Part shown: piece after piece, positions 32,134 to 44,048 of the stretch
Numbering within the stretch: the stretch's first letter is position 1
Layout: each line of letters begins with the position of its first letter
Assembly: GCA_015494295.1 (NCBI GenBank)
Contig: WGBO01000006.1
Coordinates: 1 to 64,000 of the forward strand
DNA length: 64,000 bases
Source: Gammaproteobacteria bacterium
GTDB lineage: Bacteria; Pseudomonadota; Gammaproteobacteria; DSM-19610
Reading direction: 5' to 3'
The notes under the pieces: model-generated
Told to the model about the DNA's origin: nothing
Databases searched by the model: none
Seen by the model: only the letters and a program-made list of their open reading frames with translations
Made by a program: the position numbers and the translations under genes

Positions 32134-33948
32134 CTACTGCCCGCGCATGAACAGCGCGTCCAGCTCGGCCAGGCTGAAACGCACCCAGGTGGGACGCCCG
32201 TGGTTGCATTGGCCGGAGCGCTCGGTGCGTTCCATGTCGCGCAGCAAGGCGTTCATTTCATCCAGCGTCAGGCGCCGGTTGGCGCGCACCGAACCGTGGC
32301 AGGCCATGGTCGACAACAGCTCGTTGAGCGCCGCCTCGATACGCTGGCTGCTGCCGTGGGTGTTGAGATCGGACAACACGTCGCGCACCAGCGCCTCGAC
32401 GTCACCGGCGGCGAGCAGCGCCGGCACCTGGCGCACCACCAGTTGCTCCGGCCCCTGGCGGTCGATCTCGAAGCCCAGCGAGGCGAACCAGTCGCGGCGC
32501 GCTTCCGCCAGTTCGGCCTCGGCCGGCCCCACGGCCAGGCTGAGCGGCACCAGCAGCGGCTGGGAGCGAATTCCGTCCTCCGCGAAGCTACGCTTGAGGT
32601 GTTCATAGGTAATGCGTTCGTGGGCGGCGTGCATATCCACCAGCACCAGACCCTGCGCATTCTCGGCGAGAATATAGACTCCCTTGAGCTGCGCCAGCGC
32701 GAAGCCCAGCGGTGGAACCTCCTCCTCGCCGGCTTGCGCCGGTGTGCTTTCCGGCATGGCCACGGCGGCCGTCGCGGTCGCGGCGCCGGCCGGCGCCGCG
32801 CCGTGCAGGCGATCGTAACCGGCAATCTGCTCCGCCACCGGCAGGCCGAAACCGCCCTGCCGGGGCGGTGGCGCGCCGCCATACCCGCCCCCGCCCGCCA
32901 GCCCCGGCAGCTGCCGCACCGGTTGCGGCGCGGGCTGGTCATCGCCGGGCCGCAGGTCTGCCAGCACCGCGTGCAGGGTGCGGAACAGGAAGTCGTGCAC
33001 CAGCCGGGACTCGCGGAAGCGCACCTCGTGCTTCGCCGGGTGGGCGTTGACATCCACCAGTTTCGGGTCCAGTTCCAGGAACAGCACAAAGGCCGGGTGC
33101 CGGCCGTGGAACAGCACGTCCTGATAGGCCTGTCGCACCGCGTGCGCCAGCAGCTTGTCACGCACCGCGCGCCCGTTGACAAAGAAAAACTGCAGGTCGG
33201 CCTGGCTGCGCGAGAAGGTTGGCTGCGCCACCCAGCCCGCCAGGCGCAGGCCGGCGGCCTCGTGCTCGACGCGCAACACCTGGTCGGCAAAGGCGCCGCC
33301 CAGCAGGGTGCGGATGCGCATGAGCTGTTCGGCCTCGCCGGCGCCGGCACGCAGGTGGTACTGGGCCTTGCGGTTGCGGCGCACGGTCAGTTCGACATCG
33401 GGCCGGCTCAGCGCAATCCGCTGGATTACCGCGTCCAGGTACTTCTGTTCGGTGTTCTCGGTGCGCAGGAACTTGCGCCGCGCCGGCACGTTGAAGAACA
33501 GGTCGCGCACCTCGATGGTGGTGCCCGGCGGGTGCGCCACCGGCTCCGGCGTCAGCGCCGATTCGCGGCCGTCGCCGCGCACCTGCCAGCCGCTGTCACT
33601 GTCGGCGCTGCGCGACTGCACCAGCAAGCGCGACACCGAAGCAATACTGGGCAGCGCCTCGCCGCGAAAACCCAGGCTCATCACCTGCTCCAGGTCCTCC
33701 AGCGAAGCAATCTTGCTGGTGGCATGGCGCGACAGCGCCAGTCCCAGGTCGTCGCGGTGAATGCCGTGGCCGTTGTCGCGGACCCGGATCAGGCGCTTGC
33801 CGCCTTCCTCGACATCCACCTCGATGCGCGTGGCGCCGGCGTCGAGGCTGTTCTCCAGCAACTCCTTGAGCACCGAAGCCGGGCGCTCGATGACTTCGCC
33901 GGCGGCGATCTGGTTGATCAACTGGGGTTCAAGGGCATGGATACGCAT
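32134..33948 (-). CDS. mutL: DNA mismatch repair protein MutL
   Basis: '[50 protein letters not shown]'. Confidence 0.98.
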   Translation of the reverse strand: MRIHALEPQLINQIAAGEVIERPASVLKELLENSLDAGATRIEVDVEEGGKRLIRVRDNGHGIHRDDLGLALSRHATSKIASLEDLEQVMSLGFRGEALPSIASVSRLLVQSRSADSDSGWQVRGDGRESALTPEPVAHPPGTTIEVRDLFFNVPARRKFLRTENTEQKYLDAVIQRIALSRPDVELTVRRNRKAQYHLRAGAGEAEQLMRIRTLLGGAFADQVLRVEHEAAGLRLAGWVAQPTFSRSQADLQFFFVNGRAVRDKLLAHAVRQAYQDVLFHGRHPAFVLFLELDPKLVDVNAHPAKHEVRFRESRLVHDFLFRTLHAVLADLRPGDDQPAPQPVRQLPGLAGGGGYGGAPPPRQGGFGLPVAEQIAGYDRLHGAAPAGAATATAAVAMPESTPAQAGEEEVPPLGFALAQLKGVYILAENAQGLVLVDMHAAHERITYEHLKRSFAEDGIRSQPLLVPLSLAVGPAEAELAEARRDWFASLGFEIDRQGPEQLVVRQVPALLAAGDVEALVRDVLSDLNTHGSSQRIEAALNELLSTMACHGSVRANRRLTLDEMNALLRDMERTERSGQCNHGRPTWVRFSLAELDALFMRGQ

Positions 33949-34001
33949 GCCGGAATGGTACCGTGAAACGCGCGGCCGGTGCGAACCGGGCGGTACGCCG
34001 A

Positions 34002-35321
34002 TCAGCCGCCCTGCGAGGGAATGGTCAGCACGTTGCCAACCAGCAGGCGGTCACCCTTGAGGCGGTTGTGGCTGCGCAGCGCGGACATGCTCACGCCGTA
34101 ACGGCGGGCGATATGACTGAGCGTATCGCCGCGCTGCACCACGTGGCGGCGCGGCGCGCCGCGCTTCGCCAGCCGCGTGCCGGCCGGCGGGTTGGCGGTA
34201 AAGTAATTGCGCACGCCCCGGAAAATGGCTGCCGCAACCTTCTGCTGGTGCTTGCGGCTGCGCAGGCGGTTTTCTTCCGAGGGGTTGGAAATGAACGCGG
34301 TCTCCACCAGCAGCGAAGGAATGTCCGGGGATTTCAGTACCACGAAACCGGCGTGCTGCACCTGCCGCTTGTGCACCTTGCCCAGCCGCCGCAGTTCGGC
34401 CAGCACATTGTTGGCGACGCCGGTGCTGGTCTCCAGCGTCGCGGTCTGCGCCAGGTCCAGCAACACCTCGGCGAGCAGGTCGTCCTTGTCGTCCAGGCTG
34501 ACGCCGCCCACCAGGTCCGCGGCGTTCTCGCGCGCGGCCAGCCAGCGCGCCATTTCCGAGGATGCTCCGCGCCGCGACAGCACGTAGACCGACGCACCGT
34601 GCACGCGGCGGTCGCGGAAGGCGTCGGCGTGAATGGAGATGAACAGATCGGCGCGGTGCTTGCGCGCCTTGTCGATGCGCTTGCGCAGGCCGATATAGTA
34701 ATCACCGTCGCGCACCAGCACCGCCTTCATGCCCGGTTCCCGGTCGATCATGGCGGCCAGCTTGCGGGCGATTCCCAGCACCACTTCCTTTTCGCGCGTG
34801 CCGCGGTGGCCGCGCGCGCCGGGGTCTTCGCCGCCGTGTCCGGCATCGACGGCGATCACCAGGTCGCGCAGGCGCGAGGGTGGCGCGGCGCGCTTGACGG
34901 TCACCGGTTTGCGCTGCTTCGCCGCATCCGCCCCGAACAGGTCGATCACCAGCCGGTGACCATACTGCTGGTTGGGCTTGAGCACGAAGCTGCGCGGCTT
35001 GACCGGGCCGGAAAGATCCAGCACCAGGCGCAGGTCGTCCTTGTTGCGGGTGCCGCTGCGCAGACCCTTGACCACGCCGCCGGCGGACAACTGACTGACC
35101 ACGCCCTTGTCCATGTGCGCATGCTTCAGGTCGATGACCAGGCGGTCGGGACCGTCGAGGGTGAACAACTGGTGCTCCACTGGTCCGGTAACGTCGAACA
35201 CCACGCGGGTGCTGTCCGGCGCGGCCCACAGGCGCACACCGCTGACCTTCAGCGAAGCGGCTTGCGCCACGGGGGCAATCCAGATCAGCAGCAGCAAAAG
35301 CAACAGGCCGGGACGCTTCAC
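34002..35321 (-). CDS. amiB: N-acetylmuramoyl-L-alanine amidase with AMIN and LysM domains
   Basis: '[35 protein letters not shown]'; C-terminal LysM '[25 protein letters not shown]'. Confidence 0.94.
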   Translation of the reverse strand: MKRPGLLLLLLLIWIAPVAQAASLKVSGVRLWAAPDSTRVVFDVTGPVEHQLFTLDGPDRLVIDLKHAHMDKGVVSQLSAGGVVKGLRSGTRNKDDLRLVLDLSGPVKPRSFVLKPNQQYGHRLVIDLFGADAAKQRKPVTVKRAAPPSRLRDLVIAVDAGHGGEDPGARGHRGTREKEVVLGIARKLAAMIDREPGMKAVLVRDGDYYIGLRKRIDKARKHRADLFISIHADAFRDRRVHGASVYVLSRRGASSEMARWLAARENAADLVGGVSLDDKDDLLAEVLLDLAQTATLETSTGVANNVLAELRRLGKVHKRQVQHAGFVVLKSPDIPSLLVETAFISNPSEENRLRSRKHQQKVAAAIFRGVRNYFTANPPAGTRLAKRGAPRRHVVQRGDTLSHIARRYGVSMSALRSHNRLKGDRLLVGNVLTIPSQGG

Positions 35322-35484
35322 ACTTGTTATTCCTTACGGTCGGTATGGCGTTACCGGGAAGGTATAGCGCATCCCCCGGATAAATTCAACAAATTTCCTT
35401 AGATGTCCACGAGATAGGAAGGATAGCTCGAAACATGGTTTGGATACGGCGCTAATCGGCGGTGGAACCGTTCCGCGGGAGAGA

Positions 35485-35708
35485 GGCACCTGACGAGCGG
35501 AAGGGGCGTCCCCGCGCCGGCAGCCATTCGGTGCAGCCGAGCATCGCAGCCGTTTTGCGGTCAAGCGAGCGTTGTCTGAGCGATTCGCGCCCTGGCGCGG
35601 ATCGCGAGTTTAGCGAGCGCGCAAAACGGCGAGAAGCGCAGGGAACCCGCGTAGCGGGCAAGCCGCTGGCTGCCGGCGCGGGGACGCCCCTTCCGCTCGT
35701 CAGGTGCC
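35485..35708. repeat. Large inverted repeat (42-nt perfect arms, about 140-nt structured loop) between tsaE and amiB
   Basis: 35485-35526 GGCACCTGACGAGCGGAAGGGGCGTCCCCGCGCCGGCAGCCA is the exact reverse complement of 35667-35708; nested inner repeat GCCGTTTTGCG (35549-35559)/CGCAAAACGGC (35620-35630). Confidence 0.9.
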
Positions 35709-36182
35709 GGAGACTTCCGCGGCAGTAAAAAAACACTGAATCATCGCCTCGCCGTGCGGGGAGGCGGGAATCAGTTCGGCGCGGCGGCCACCGCCGGCAA
35801 TGCTCAGACGGATACTCAAATCGGGAGCGGGCAGCATGCCAGCGCCACGCTGAGGCCATTCGATCAGACAAATGCTGTCGGCGTCAAACAGGTCGCGGAT
35901 ACCGATCCATTCGAGTTCTTCCGGGTCGGCGACGCGGTAGAGGTCGAGGTGGTGAAGCCGCAAGCCGTCGATATCGTAAGGTTCGACGAGGGTGTAGGTC
36001 GGACTCTTGACGGCGCCCTGGTGGCCGAGGCCGCGCAGGTAACCGCGCACCAGGGTGGTCTTGCCGGCGCCCAGGTCGCCTTCGAGGAAGATCAGGGTAC
36101 CGGGCTGACGGCAGGCGGCCAGGCGCCGTCCGAGGGCTTCGGTGGCGGCGCTGTCGGACAGGGAGTATTCAGCCGCGTCCAT
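35700..36182 (-). CDS. tsaE: tRNA threonylcarbamoyladenosine biosynthesis ATPase TsaE
   Basis: 'LIFLEGDLGAGKTTLVRGYLRGLGHQGAVKSPTYTLVEPYD'. Confidence 0.96.
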   Translation of the reverse strand: MDAAEYSLSDSAATEALGRRLAACRQPGTLIFLEGDLGAGKTTLVRGYLRGLGHQGAVKSPTYTLVEPYDIDGLRLHHLDLYRVADPEELEWIGIRDLFDADSICLIEWPQRGAGMLPAPDLSIRLSIAGGGRRAELIPASPHGEAMIQCFFTAAEVSGT

Positions 36183-37653
36183 TGATGGCCTCGCGCAGTG
36201 CGGGTATCAGGTCGGAGGCCAGCAGGCCGCGTTCGCCATGGCGGGCGGCTTCCCGGTCGGCGGCGCGGGCGTGCAGGCAGACGCCGGCGCGAGCGGCTTC
36301 GCCGGGCGTCAGGCCTTGCGCCAGCAGCGCGCCCAGCACGCCACTGAGCACGTCGCCCATGCCGCCGCTGGCCATGCCGGGGTTGCCGGCGCCGCACACG
36401 GCGGGCAGGCCGCCATCGTCGATGAGGGTGCCGGCACCCTTCAACACCGCCACGCCCCCGTAGCGTTTGCGCAGGGCGGCGAGCGCGGCGAAACGGTCGG
36501 ACTGGATGGCGGCGGTGCCGGTGTCGAGCAGGCGGGCGGCCTCGCCGGGGTGCGGAGTCAGGATCCAGTTGTCGCGGGCCAGCGGGTCGCGCGCCAGCAG
36601 GTTGAGAGCGTCGGCATCCACGACCAGCGGCAGGCCGGTGTCCAGAACCCTTTCCAGCAACGTCCGCGACCAGCGGCCCTGCCCCAGTCCCGGTCCGACC
36701 ACGACCACGCTGGCGCGCGCCAGCAGCGGGTCCAGCGCGCCGGCGCGCTCCACGCCGTGCACCATCAGTTCCGGCCGGCCGGCGTTGAGGCCGGCGGCGT
36801 GGGCGGCGCGGGTGGCTACCGATACCAGTCCCGCGCCGCAACGGGCGGCGGCCTCTGCGGCCAGGCGCACGGCGCCAGCCATACCCTGCTCGCCACCCAC
36901 CACCAGCACATGCCCGAAGTCACCCTTGTGGCTGCCGCGCGCCCGCGGGGCGGCCAGCGCGCCCGGCGGCGGCTCGCGCAGCAGGCAGGCTTGTGGCGGC
37001 TGCGCCCGGTAAAGGCTCGCGGGCACCGCCAGGTCATCGAACTCGATGTCGCCGGCGCAATCCACGCCCTGGCCGGTATACAGGCCGCGCTTGCGGCCGA
37101 TGAAGGTCAGGGTGCGCGTGGCGCGCACCGCGGCGCCCAGCACCGCGCCGCTATCCGCTGACAGTCCGCTGGGTATGTCCACGGCAAGCACCGGCGCGGA
37201 CCGGGCGTTGAGGGCCTCGACAGCCTCGCGCCAGCGGCCTTCCACGGGCCGGGCGAGGCCGGTGCCGAGCAGTGCGTCGACCTGCAGCGGCGCGTCGCCC
37301 AACGTTCCCTCGAACGCCTCCGCCTCACCACCGCCGGCGCGGAAATCCGCAAACGCCCTGCCCGCGTCGCCGCGCAGCCCGCCGGGGTCGGCAAGGTACT
37401 GGACGCCGACTTCGACGCCGGCCTCCCGCAGCAGGCGCGCCAGCACGTAGCCGTCGCCGCCGTTGTTGCCGGCGCCGCACAGGATGTTGACGCGCCGGCA
37501 CGCCGGCCAGTGACGGCCGATGCAGGACCGCAGGGCGCGGCCCGCCCGGCACATCAGTTCGTAACCGGGAATGCCATGCTCATCGATGGCCATGCGGTCC
37601 AGTTCCCGCACGGCGGCCGCGGTATAGAGCGGCACGGCAGCGGTTTCCGGCAT
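36169..37653 (-). CDS. nnr: Bifunctional NAD(P)H-hydrate epimerase / ADP-dependent dehydratase
   Basis: 'NILCGAGNNGGDGYVLARLLREAGVEV'; 'AGNPGMASGGMGDVLSGVLGALLAQGL'. ATG 37653 preferred. Confidence 0.95.
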   Translation of the reverse strand: MPETAAVPLYTAAAVRELDRMAIDEHGIPGYELMCRAGRALRSCIGRHWPACRRVNILCGAGNNGGDGYVLARLLREAGVEVGVQYLADPGGLRGDAGRAFADFRAGGGEAEAFEGTLGDAPLQVDALLGTGLARPVEGRWREAVEALNARSAPVLAVDIPSGLSADSGAVLGAAVRATRTLTFIGRKRGLYTGQGVDCAGDIEFDDLAVPASLYRAQPPQACLLREPPPGALAAPRARGSHKGDFGHVLVVGGEQGMAGAVRLAAEAAARCGAGLVSVATRAAHAAGLNAGRPELMVHGVERAGALDPLLARASVVVVGPGLGQGRWSRTLLERVLDTGLPLVVDADALNLLARDPLARDNWILTPHPGEAARLLDTGTAAIQSDRFAALAALRKRYGGVAVLKGAGTLIDDGGLPAVCGAGNPGMASGGMGDVLSGVLGALLAQGLTPGEAARAGVCLHARAADREAARHGERGLLASDLIPALREAINGRG

Positions 37654-37696
37654 ACAATGTCCCTTTCCGACAGGCATTCGCGAACCATACCGCACC

Positions 37697-38800
37697 GTGA
37701 CGCATTCCCCCAAATCCCCGCCTCCGGCAACGCGCGCAGCGATCGACTTCGCGCGGCTGGCGCGCGATATCAAGGAATGGGGGCGCGAACTGGGTTTCCA
37801 GCAAGTGGGTATTACCGACACGCGGCTGGACGAGGACGAGACCCACCTGCTGAACTGGCTGAAAGACCACCACCACGGTGACATGCACTACATGGAGGCG
37901 CACGGAAGCAAACGCAGCCGTCCGGGTGAGCTGGTGCCCGGCACCCTGCGCATCGTCTCGGTGCGCATGGACTACTGGCCGCGCCAGGCCGACCCGGCTG
38001 AACGCGTGCTGGACGACCCGGCGCGCGCCTACGTGGCCCGCTACGCGCTTGGCCGCGACTATCACAAGGTGCTGCGCAAGCGCCTGCAGACACTCGCCAA
38101 CCGGATCGCGGAACGCGTCGGCCCGTTCGGCTACCGCGCCTTCACCGACAGCGCGCCGGTGCTGGAAAAGGCGCTGGCGCAGAAGGCCGGCCTGGGCTGG
38201 ATCGGCAAGCACACCAACCTGATCAACCGCCGCGAGGGGTCCTGGTTCTTTCTCGGCGAACTGTTCACCGACCTGCCGCTGCCCGTCGACACCCCCGCCG
38301 ACAACCACTGCGGCCGCTGCCAGGCCTGCCTGGATATCTGCCCGACGCGCGCCATCATCGCGCCCTACCGCCTGGATGCGCGGCGCTGCATTTCCTACCT
38401 GACCATCGAGCTGCACGGCCCCATCCCGGAACCGCTGCGCAAGGGCATCGGCAACCGCATCTACGGCTGCGACGACTGCCAGCTCATCTGTCCCTGGAAC
38501 CGCTTCTCGCGGCCCAGCGGCGAAACCGATTTCAACCCGCGCCACCGTCTTGACAGCAGCACCCTGATCGAACTGTTCGGCTGGGACGAGGCGACATTCC
38601 TGCGCAATACCGAGGGCACCGCGATCCGCCGCATCGGCCACCTGCGCTGGCTGCGCAACATTGCCGTGGCGCTGGGTAACAGCCCGGGTTCAGCAGCGGT
38701 GACGGCGGCACTGCGGGCGCGTCTCGAACACCCTTCCGAACTGGTCCGTGAACACGTGGAATGGGCGCTGAACCAGCACCAGCCGGCCGGCGCGCGCTAG
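37697..38800 (+). CDS. queG: Epoxyqueuosine reductase
   Basis: '[18 protein letters not shown]', '[13 protein letters not shown]'; 'YGCDDCQ'. GTG start. Confidence 0.96.
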   Translation: MTHSPKSPPPATRAAIDFARLARDIKEWGRELGFQQVGITDTRLDEDETHLLNWLKDHHHGDMHYMEAHGSKRSRPGELVPGTLRIVSVRMDYWPRQADPAERVLDDPARAYVARYALGRDYHKVLRKRLQTLANRIAERVGPFGYRAFTDSAPVLEKALAQKAGLGWIGKHTNLINRREGSWFFLGELFTDLPLPVDTPADNHCGRCQACLDICPTRAIIAPYRLDARRCISYLTIELHGPIPEPLRKGIGNRIYGCDDCQLICPWNRFSRPSGETDFNPRHRLDSSTLIELFGWDEATFLRNTEGTAIRRIGHLRWLRNIAVALGNSPGSAAVTAALRARLEHPSELVREHVEWALNQHQPAGAR

Positions 38801-39711
38801 CCGCGCAAGCCAGGGAGCTGCTTTTTCAGGGCGACGCCGCGCTCGTAGAGCTCGCGCTTGTTGAGGCCGGTGAGGCGCGCGGCCAGCTTGGCGGCGGTCT
38901 TGACCGGCAGTTCTTCCATCAACACCGTGAGGACGCGCTCGGCGTCCGCGTCCATCACCCCCGCCGGATCACCCGCCCCTTCCACCAGCACCACCATTTC
39001 CCCTTTCTGCTGGTTGCTGTCAGCCGCCACCCATTCCGCCAGCGTGGCAAGCGGCGCCTGGCGAATGGTTTCGAACTGCTTGGTCAGCTCGCGCGCCAGC
39101 GCGGCGCGTCGCTCGCCGCCAAACAGCCCGGCCATGTCGGCCAGGCTTTCGACAATACGGTGACTGGATTCGTAGAACACCAGGGTGCGGGACTCCGCCG
39201 CGAGCTGTTCCAGCCGCTTGCGCCGCGCCACGGAACGGGCCGGAAGAAACCCCTCGAACACAAAACGGTCGGTGGGCAGTCCGGCGGCGGACAGGGCGCA
39301 CAGCAAGGCGCTCGCACCCGGCACCGGCACCACCTTCACGCCGGCCTCGCGCGCCAGCCTCACCAGGTTGAAGCCCGGGTCGCTGATCAGGGGTGTGCCG
39401 GCATCCGACACCAGGGCGATAGATTCGCCGGCCCGCAACTGTTCCACCAGCGTTTTCGCCACGCTGCGCTCGTTGTGCTCGTGCAGCGCCAGCATCGGGG
39501 TGCGGATACCAAAGTGCTCCATCAGGCGCCGGCTGTGCCGGGTATCCTCGGCGGCAATGCGATCCACCCTGCCCAGCACCTCGATGGCGCGCGCGCTGAT
39601 GTCCCCGAGGTTGCCGATGGGCGTCGCCACCACGTACAGCACGCCCCGGCCCGGTTCCGCGCTCACGATCGCCCTGCCCGCCGGCGCGCGCGCCGACAAA
39701 AGGACATGCAC
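38797..39711 (-). CDS. rsmI: 16S rRNA (cytidine(1402)-2'-O)-methyltransferase
   Basis: '[42 protein letters not shown]'. GTG start at 39711. Confidence 0.95.
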   Translation of the reverse strand: MHVLLSARAPAGRAIVSAEPGRGVLYVVATPIGNLGDISARAIEVLGRVDRIAAEDTRHSRRLMEHFGIRTPMLALHEHNERSVAKTLVEQLRAGESIALVSDAGTPLISDPGFNLVRLAREAGVKVVPVPGASALLCALSAAGLPTDRFVFEGFLPARSVARRKRLEQLAAESRTLVFYESSHRIVESLADMAGLFGGERRAALARELTKQFETIRQAPLATLAEWVAADSNQQKGEMVVLVEGAGDPAGVMDADAERVLTVLMEELPVKTAAKLAARLTGLNKRELYERGVALKKQLPGLRG

Positions 39712-39737
39712 ATCCGCCCGCACCTCTTTACAATGGC

Positions 39738-41699
39738 TTGTCTCGAAAACATCAGGTACCGCCCTTCGTGTTCTTGCCCGGATTATACGTGCTTCTGCCG
39801 GTTCTGCTGCTCGGTCTCGCCGGCTGCGGCAGCGCGCCCGTGGCGCCGGTCGAAAGCTCCGCGCCGCCCACCCTGGACAGCCGGATCCAGGCCAGCGTCG
39901 ACCAGGGCGACCTGCTTGGCGCGGCGCAGCAATACCTGGAAGCCGCCCGCGGCGCGGCGCCCGCGCAACGGGCGGCACTGCGCCTCAAGGCCGCCGAACT
40001 GCTGGAGAAGGGTGAGTACTGGGATCGCCTGAAACCCCTGCTGGCCAGCATCGACACCCGCGCGCTCGACGACACCCGGCGTATTCGCCACCTGCTGTTG
40101 AATGTCCGCCTCGATCTGGCCGAGGGCCATACCGACGCGGCGCTGCAGAAACTGCAACCGATCCGCAATCCCGAACTGCTGCCCGACCACGGCTACCGCT
40201 ATTACCAGCTTCGCGCCATGGCCTACGCCATGCGCGGCAACGCACTGGAAGCGGCCCGCCAGCTCATCTGGCTGGACGGGCTGATCGACGACCCGGAACA
40301 GAAGCTGGAAAACCAGTACCGGATCTGGGAACAGCTTTCCACGCTCACCGACGAAGCGCTGGACAAGCTGCGCTTCGGCCCGCCGCCCGATCCGCTGAGC
40401 GGCTGGATGGAGCTGCTGCTGCTCACCCGCCAGACGCACGGCGACCAGCGCCGCTGGATGGAACAACTGGCCGCCTGGCGACAACGCTATCCGGCGCACC
40501 CGGCGGAAAGCGCGTTGCTGCCCGACCTGCTCGGGCAGGTGCGCAAGCTCACCACCCGCCCGCGGCACATCGCCGTGCTGCTGCCGTTCAGCGGCCGCGC
40601 CGCCGAGTCGGCCGCCGCCATCCGCGACGGCATGCTGGCGGCCTGGTACGAGGAACGCCCGGACACCACCCTGCGCTTCTACGACACCGGCGGCGACGCC
40701 ATGCTGCTGTGGTCGGTGTACCAGCAGGCCGTGGATGATGGCGCGGATTTCGTGATCGGCCCGCTGCTGAAGGACGCCATCGGTCAGCTCGCGCAATCCG
40801 GCATGTTGCCGGTGCCGGTCATGGCGCTGAACCAGATCGGCGCGGAAACGGACAGCTCCCTGCCGCTCTACCAGTTCGGCCTGGCGCCGGAAGACGAGGC
40901 CCGCCAGGCGGCGCAGCGCATCTATACCGACGGCCACCCCTACGTGGTGGCGCTGGTACCGGACAACCCCTGGGGCGAACGCGTGTTCACCGCCTTCGCC
41001 AGCGCCTTCAGCGACCTCGGCGGCGAGGTACTGGAAACCGGCCGCTACCCGCCGCACACCGCCGACTTCAAGCAAGCGATCGAGCAGACCCTGAATCTGG
41101 ACGACAGCAAGCGGCGCCACCGCGCCCTGCAGCGCCTGCTGGGAGAGAAACTGCATTTCGAGCCGCGCCGCCGCCAGGACGTCGAGGCCGTCTTCATGCT
41201 GGCCTTCCCCCGCCAGGCGCGGCAACTGCGTCCGCAACTGCGCTTCCACCACGCCGGTGACCTGCCGGTATACAGCACCTCGCACGTGTTCAGCGCCACC
41301 TCGGATCCGCGCCTGGACCGGGACATGGACGGCCTGATGTTCTGCGACATCCCCTGGGTGCTGGACCGGGACGGGCGCTGGGCGCAGAAGCGCGACATGC
41401 TGGCCGCCATCTGGCCGGAACGCAGCAAGCGGTTCCAGCGCCTGTTCGCGCTCGGCTACGACGCCTGGCAGATCGCGCCCTGGCTGGACACCCTGAACAT
41501 GCCGGGGTTCGCGAGTTTCCCCGGCGCCACCGGCAACCTGACGCTGGACGAACACAAACGCCTGCACCGCGCGCTGGAATGGGCGCGGTTCCGGCGCGGC
41601 GTACCGGAGCCACTGGCGCAACAGACACCAATCCTGTCCACGGAGGGACAACATGACACAACGGGAGACGGGAAGCCGGGCGGAGCGCCTGGCCTGTAG
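39738..41699 (+). CDS. lpoA: Penicillin-binding protein activator LpoA
   Basis: Lipobox 'LLLGLAGC'; '[30 protein letters not shown]'; divergent from rsmI. TTG start. Confidence 0.93.
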   Translation: MSRKHQVPPFVFLPGLYVLLPVLLLGLAGCGSAPVAPVESSAPPTLDSRIQASVDQGDLLGAAQQYLEAARGAAPAQRAALRLKAAELLEKGEYWDRLKPLLASIDTRALDDTRRIRHLLLNVRLDLAEGHTDAALQKLQPIRNPELLPDHGYRYYQLRAMAYAMRGNALEAARQLIWLDGLIDDPEQKLENQYRIWEQLSTLTDEALDKLRFGPPPDPLSGWMELLLLTRQTHGDQRRWMEQLAAWRQRYPAHPAESALLPDLLGQVRKLTTRPRHIAVLLPFSGRAAESAAAIRDGMLAAWYEERPDTTLRFYDTGGDAMLLWSVYQQAVDDGADFVIGPLLKDAIGQLAQSGMLPVPVMALNQIGAETDSSLPLYQFGLAPEDEARQAAQRIYTDGHPYVVALVPDNPWGERVFTAFASAFSDLGGEVLETGRYPPHTADFKQAIEQTLNLDDSKRRHRALQRLLGEKLHFEPRRRQDVEAVFMLAFPRQARQLRPQLRFHHAGDLPVYSTSHVFSATSDPRLDRDMDGLMFCDIPWVLDRDGRWAQKRDMLAAIWPERSKRFQRLFALGYDAWQIAPWLDTLNMPGFASFPGATGNLTLDEHKRLHRALEWARFRRGVPEPLAQQTPILSTEGQHDTTGDGKPGGAPGL

Positions 41700-42015
41700 T
41701 TTTCTCCAGCAACGCGGCCTGCGGCTGCTGACGCGCAACTTCCATTGCCGGGGCGGCGAGATCGACCTGGTCATGCGCCACCGCGACGCACTGGTATTCG
41801 TCGAGGTGCGTTACCGGCGCCGCAGCGACTATGGCAGCGCGGCGGAAACTGTCGCCAGACGCAAACAGGTGCGCATCATCCGTTGCGCACAGTATTATAT
41901 GCACCGGCACCACGCCTGGAACGTCGCCGCCCGCTTCGATGTCGTATGCATCGACGGCGAGGCGAACGCTCCGGAAATACACTGGTTACAGGATGCGTTC
42001 CGCCTCGACGGCTGA
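41653..42015 (+). CDS. yraN: YraN / UPF0102 family endonuclease-like protein
   Basis: '[66 protein letters not shown]'. Confidence 0.95.
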   Translation: MTQRETGSRAERLACSFLQQRGLRLLTRNFHCRGGEIDLVMRHRDALVFVEVRYRRRSDYGSAAETVARRKQVRIIRCAQYYMHRHHAWNVAARFDVVCIDGEANAPEIHWLQDAFRLDG

Positions 42016-42045
42016 AACCACCCTGACCCGCTACTGGAGAACACT

Positions 42046-42636
42046 ATGACCATTCGCCGGCTGATGATGCCCGCCCTGTTACTGATTTCATCCCTGCAAC
42101 TCGCTGGCTGCGCGGCGCCGCTGGTAGTCGGCGGCGCGGCGGCAACCGCCTCCATCGCCCACGACCGGCGCACCACCGGCACCGTCATCGAGGACCAGTC
42201 GATCGAACTGCGCATACGCAGCGCCTTCAACAAGGACCCGGAACTGGGCAAGCAGACGCATATCAACATCACCAGCTTCAACGGCATCGTGCTACTGTCG
42301 GGCGAGGCGCCGACCAGCGCACTGCGTGAACGCGCCGGCGACATCGCACGGCGTACACAGAAGGTACGCCGCGTGCACAACGAGATCCAGATCGCCGCGC
42401 CCAGTTCGATGATGACGCGCAGCAGCGATTCCTGGATTACCACCAAGGTCAAGTCGACCATGCTGGGCGCGGCCGGCGACGGCTTCGATCCCACCCGCAT
42501 CAAGGTGGTCACCGAGAACGGCACCGTGTTCCTGATGGGTCTGGTCACTCACAGCGAGGCCAGCCGCGCCACCGAACTGGCGCGGCAGGTCAAGGGCGTG
42601 CAACGCATCGTCAAGCTGTTCGAGTACCTCGACTGA
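42046..42636 (+). CDS. dolP: BON-domain lipoprotein (DolP/YraP)
   Basis: Lipobox 'LQLAGC'; two BON domains. Confidence 0.92.
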   Translation: MTIRRLMMPALLLISSLQLAGCAAPLVVGGAAATASIAHDRRTTGTVIEDQSIELRIRSAFNKDPELGKQTHINITSFNGIVLLSGEAPTSALRERAGDIARRTQKVRRVHNEIQIAAPSSMMTRSSDSWITTKVKSTMLGAAGDGFDPTRIKVVTENGTVFLMGLVTHSEASRATELARQVKGVQRIVKLFEYLD

Positions 42637-42665
42637 GCGCCGGCTCCGTGCCGGCAGGAGCGCTC

Positions 42666-44048
42666 ATGTCAGGCGACATCATTGGGCAACTGCGCGCGCT
42701 GCTTGGCGAGCGCCTGCTGACCGACCCCGCCGACTGTCACACCTACGGCTACGACAACAGCCGCCTGCAGGGTCAGCCGCTGGCCGTGGCACTGCCCGCG
42801 AGCCACGACGAGGTGGTGGGCGTGGTCCGCGCCTGCCACGAACAGGGGGTTGCGCTGATTGCACGCGGTCAGGGCACGGGCACCACCGGCGCCACGGTGC
42901 CGGTCGACGCCAACAGCGTGATACTGTCGCTGCACGGCATGAACCGGGTGCTGGAACTGGACCGCGACAATCGCCTGATGGTGGTCGAGCCCGGCGTCAC
43001 CAACCAGCAGGTGCAGGAAGCGGCGGCGGCGGAAGGGTTCTTCTGGCCGCCCGACCCGACCAGCGCCGCGGTGTGCACGGTGGGTGGCAACCTGGCCTAC
43101 AACTCGGCCGGGCCACGCGCGGTCAAATACGGCACCCCGCGCGACAACACCCTGGGACTGCGCGTGGTGACCGGCGATGGCCGCACCCTGCGCACCGGCG
43201 TGCGCACCACCAAGGGCGTGGTCGGCTACGACCTCACGCGCCTGATCATCGGCTCCGAGGGCACGCTCGCCGTCATCACCGAAGCCACCCTGAGACTCAC
43301 ACCGCTGCAACCGGCCCGCCGCACCCTGCGCGCCGAATACCGCGACATGCAACACGCCGCCGAGGCGGTGGCCGCCATCATGGCCAGCCCGGTCACCCCC
43401 TGCGCACTGGAATTCATGGACGGCAACGCCATCGACATGGTGCGCGAGGAACTGGCCGGCAGCCTGGCAACGGGAACCGGCGCCCTGCTGATCATCGAGA
43501 TCGACGGGCTGGACAGCCAGATCGACGAGTTGTCCGAACAGGTGTCGCGTCGGGCACGCAACAGCGGCTGCCTGACCATCCACCAGGCGCGCAACGACGA
43601 CGAGGTACGCGCGCTGTGGGACGTGCGCAAGGCCCTGTCACCGGCGCTGCGCCGCGTAGCGCCCAAGAAGATCAATGAAGACGTGGTGGTGCCGGTATCG
43701 CGCATTCCCGCGCTGATCGACGCGTTGTCGGAACTGTCGCGCCGCCACGGCATCCATATCGTCAACTTCGGCCACGCGGGCAATGGCAACCTGCACGTCA
43801 ACCTGCTCTACGACCCGGACCAGGCCGACCAGCAGCAACGCGCGGAAGCCTGCCTGGACGAGATCTTCGCCACCGTGCTGGACATGGGGGGCACGCTGTC
43901 CGGCGAACACGGTGTGGGACTGGTCAAGCGCGACTGGGTGGCGCGCGAAATCGGTACCGACAGCCTGCAACTCATGCACGCCATCAAGCGCCAGTTCGAC
44001 CCGCGCGGCATCCTCAACCCCGGCAAGGCCTTACCGCCGGTCCAGTAA
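42666..44048 (+). CDS. FAD-binding oxidoreductase (glycolate oxidase GlcD / D-lactate dehydrogenase family)
   Basis: 'ARGQGTGTTGATVPVDANSVILSLHGMNRVLELDRDNRLMVVEPGV'; 'GEHGVGLVKRDWV'. Confidence 0.9.
   Translation: MSGDIIGQLRALLGERLLTDPADCHTYGYDNSRLQGQPLAVALPASHDEVVGVVRACHEQGVALIARGQGTGTTGATVPVDANSVILSLHGMNRVLELDRDNRLMVVEPGVTNQQVQEAAAAEGFFWPPDPTSAAVCTVGGNLAYNSAGPRAVKYGTPRDNTLGLRVVTGDGRTLRTGVRTTKGVVGYDLTRLIIGSEGTLAVITEATLRLTPLQPARRTLRAEYRDMQHAAEAVAAIMASPVTPCALEFMDGNAIDMVREELAGSLATGTGALLIIEIDGLDSQIDELSEQVSRRARNSGCLTIHQARNDDEVRALWDVRKALSPALRRVAPKKINEDVVVPVSRIPALIDALSELSRRHGIHIVNFGHAGNGNLHVNLLYDPDQADQQQRAEACLDEIFATVLDMGGTLSGEHGVGLVKRDWVAREIGTDSLQLMHAIKRQFDPRGILNPGKALPPVQ

Noticed and set aside
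31372-33966. 864-aa plus-strand ORF antisense to miaA/mutL
   Set aside because: Shadow ORF; MiaA and MutL on the other strand are unambiguous.
35452-35871. 139-aa and 88-aa ORFs in the tsaE-amiB gap
   Set aside because: They arise from the inverted-repeat element and overlap tsaE; no protein-like features.
39783-41774. 663-aa minus-strand ORF antisense to lpoA
   Set aside because: Low-complexity GC-rich shadow frame; LpoA lipobox and domain on the plus strand are convincing.
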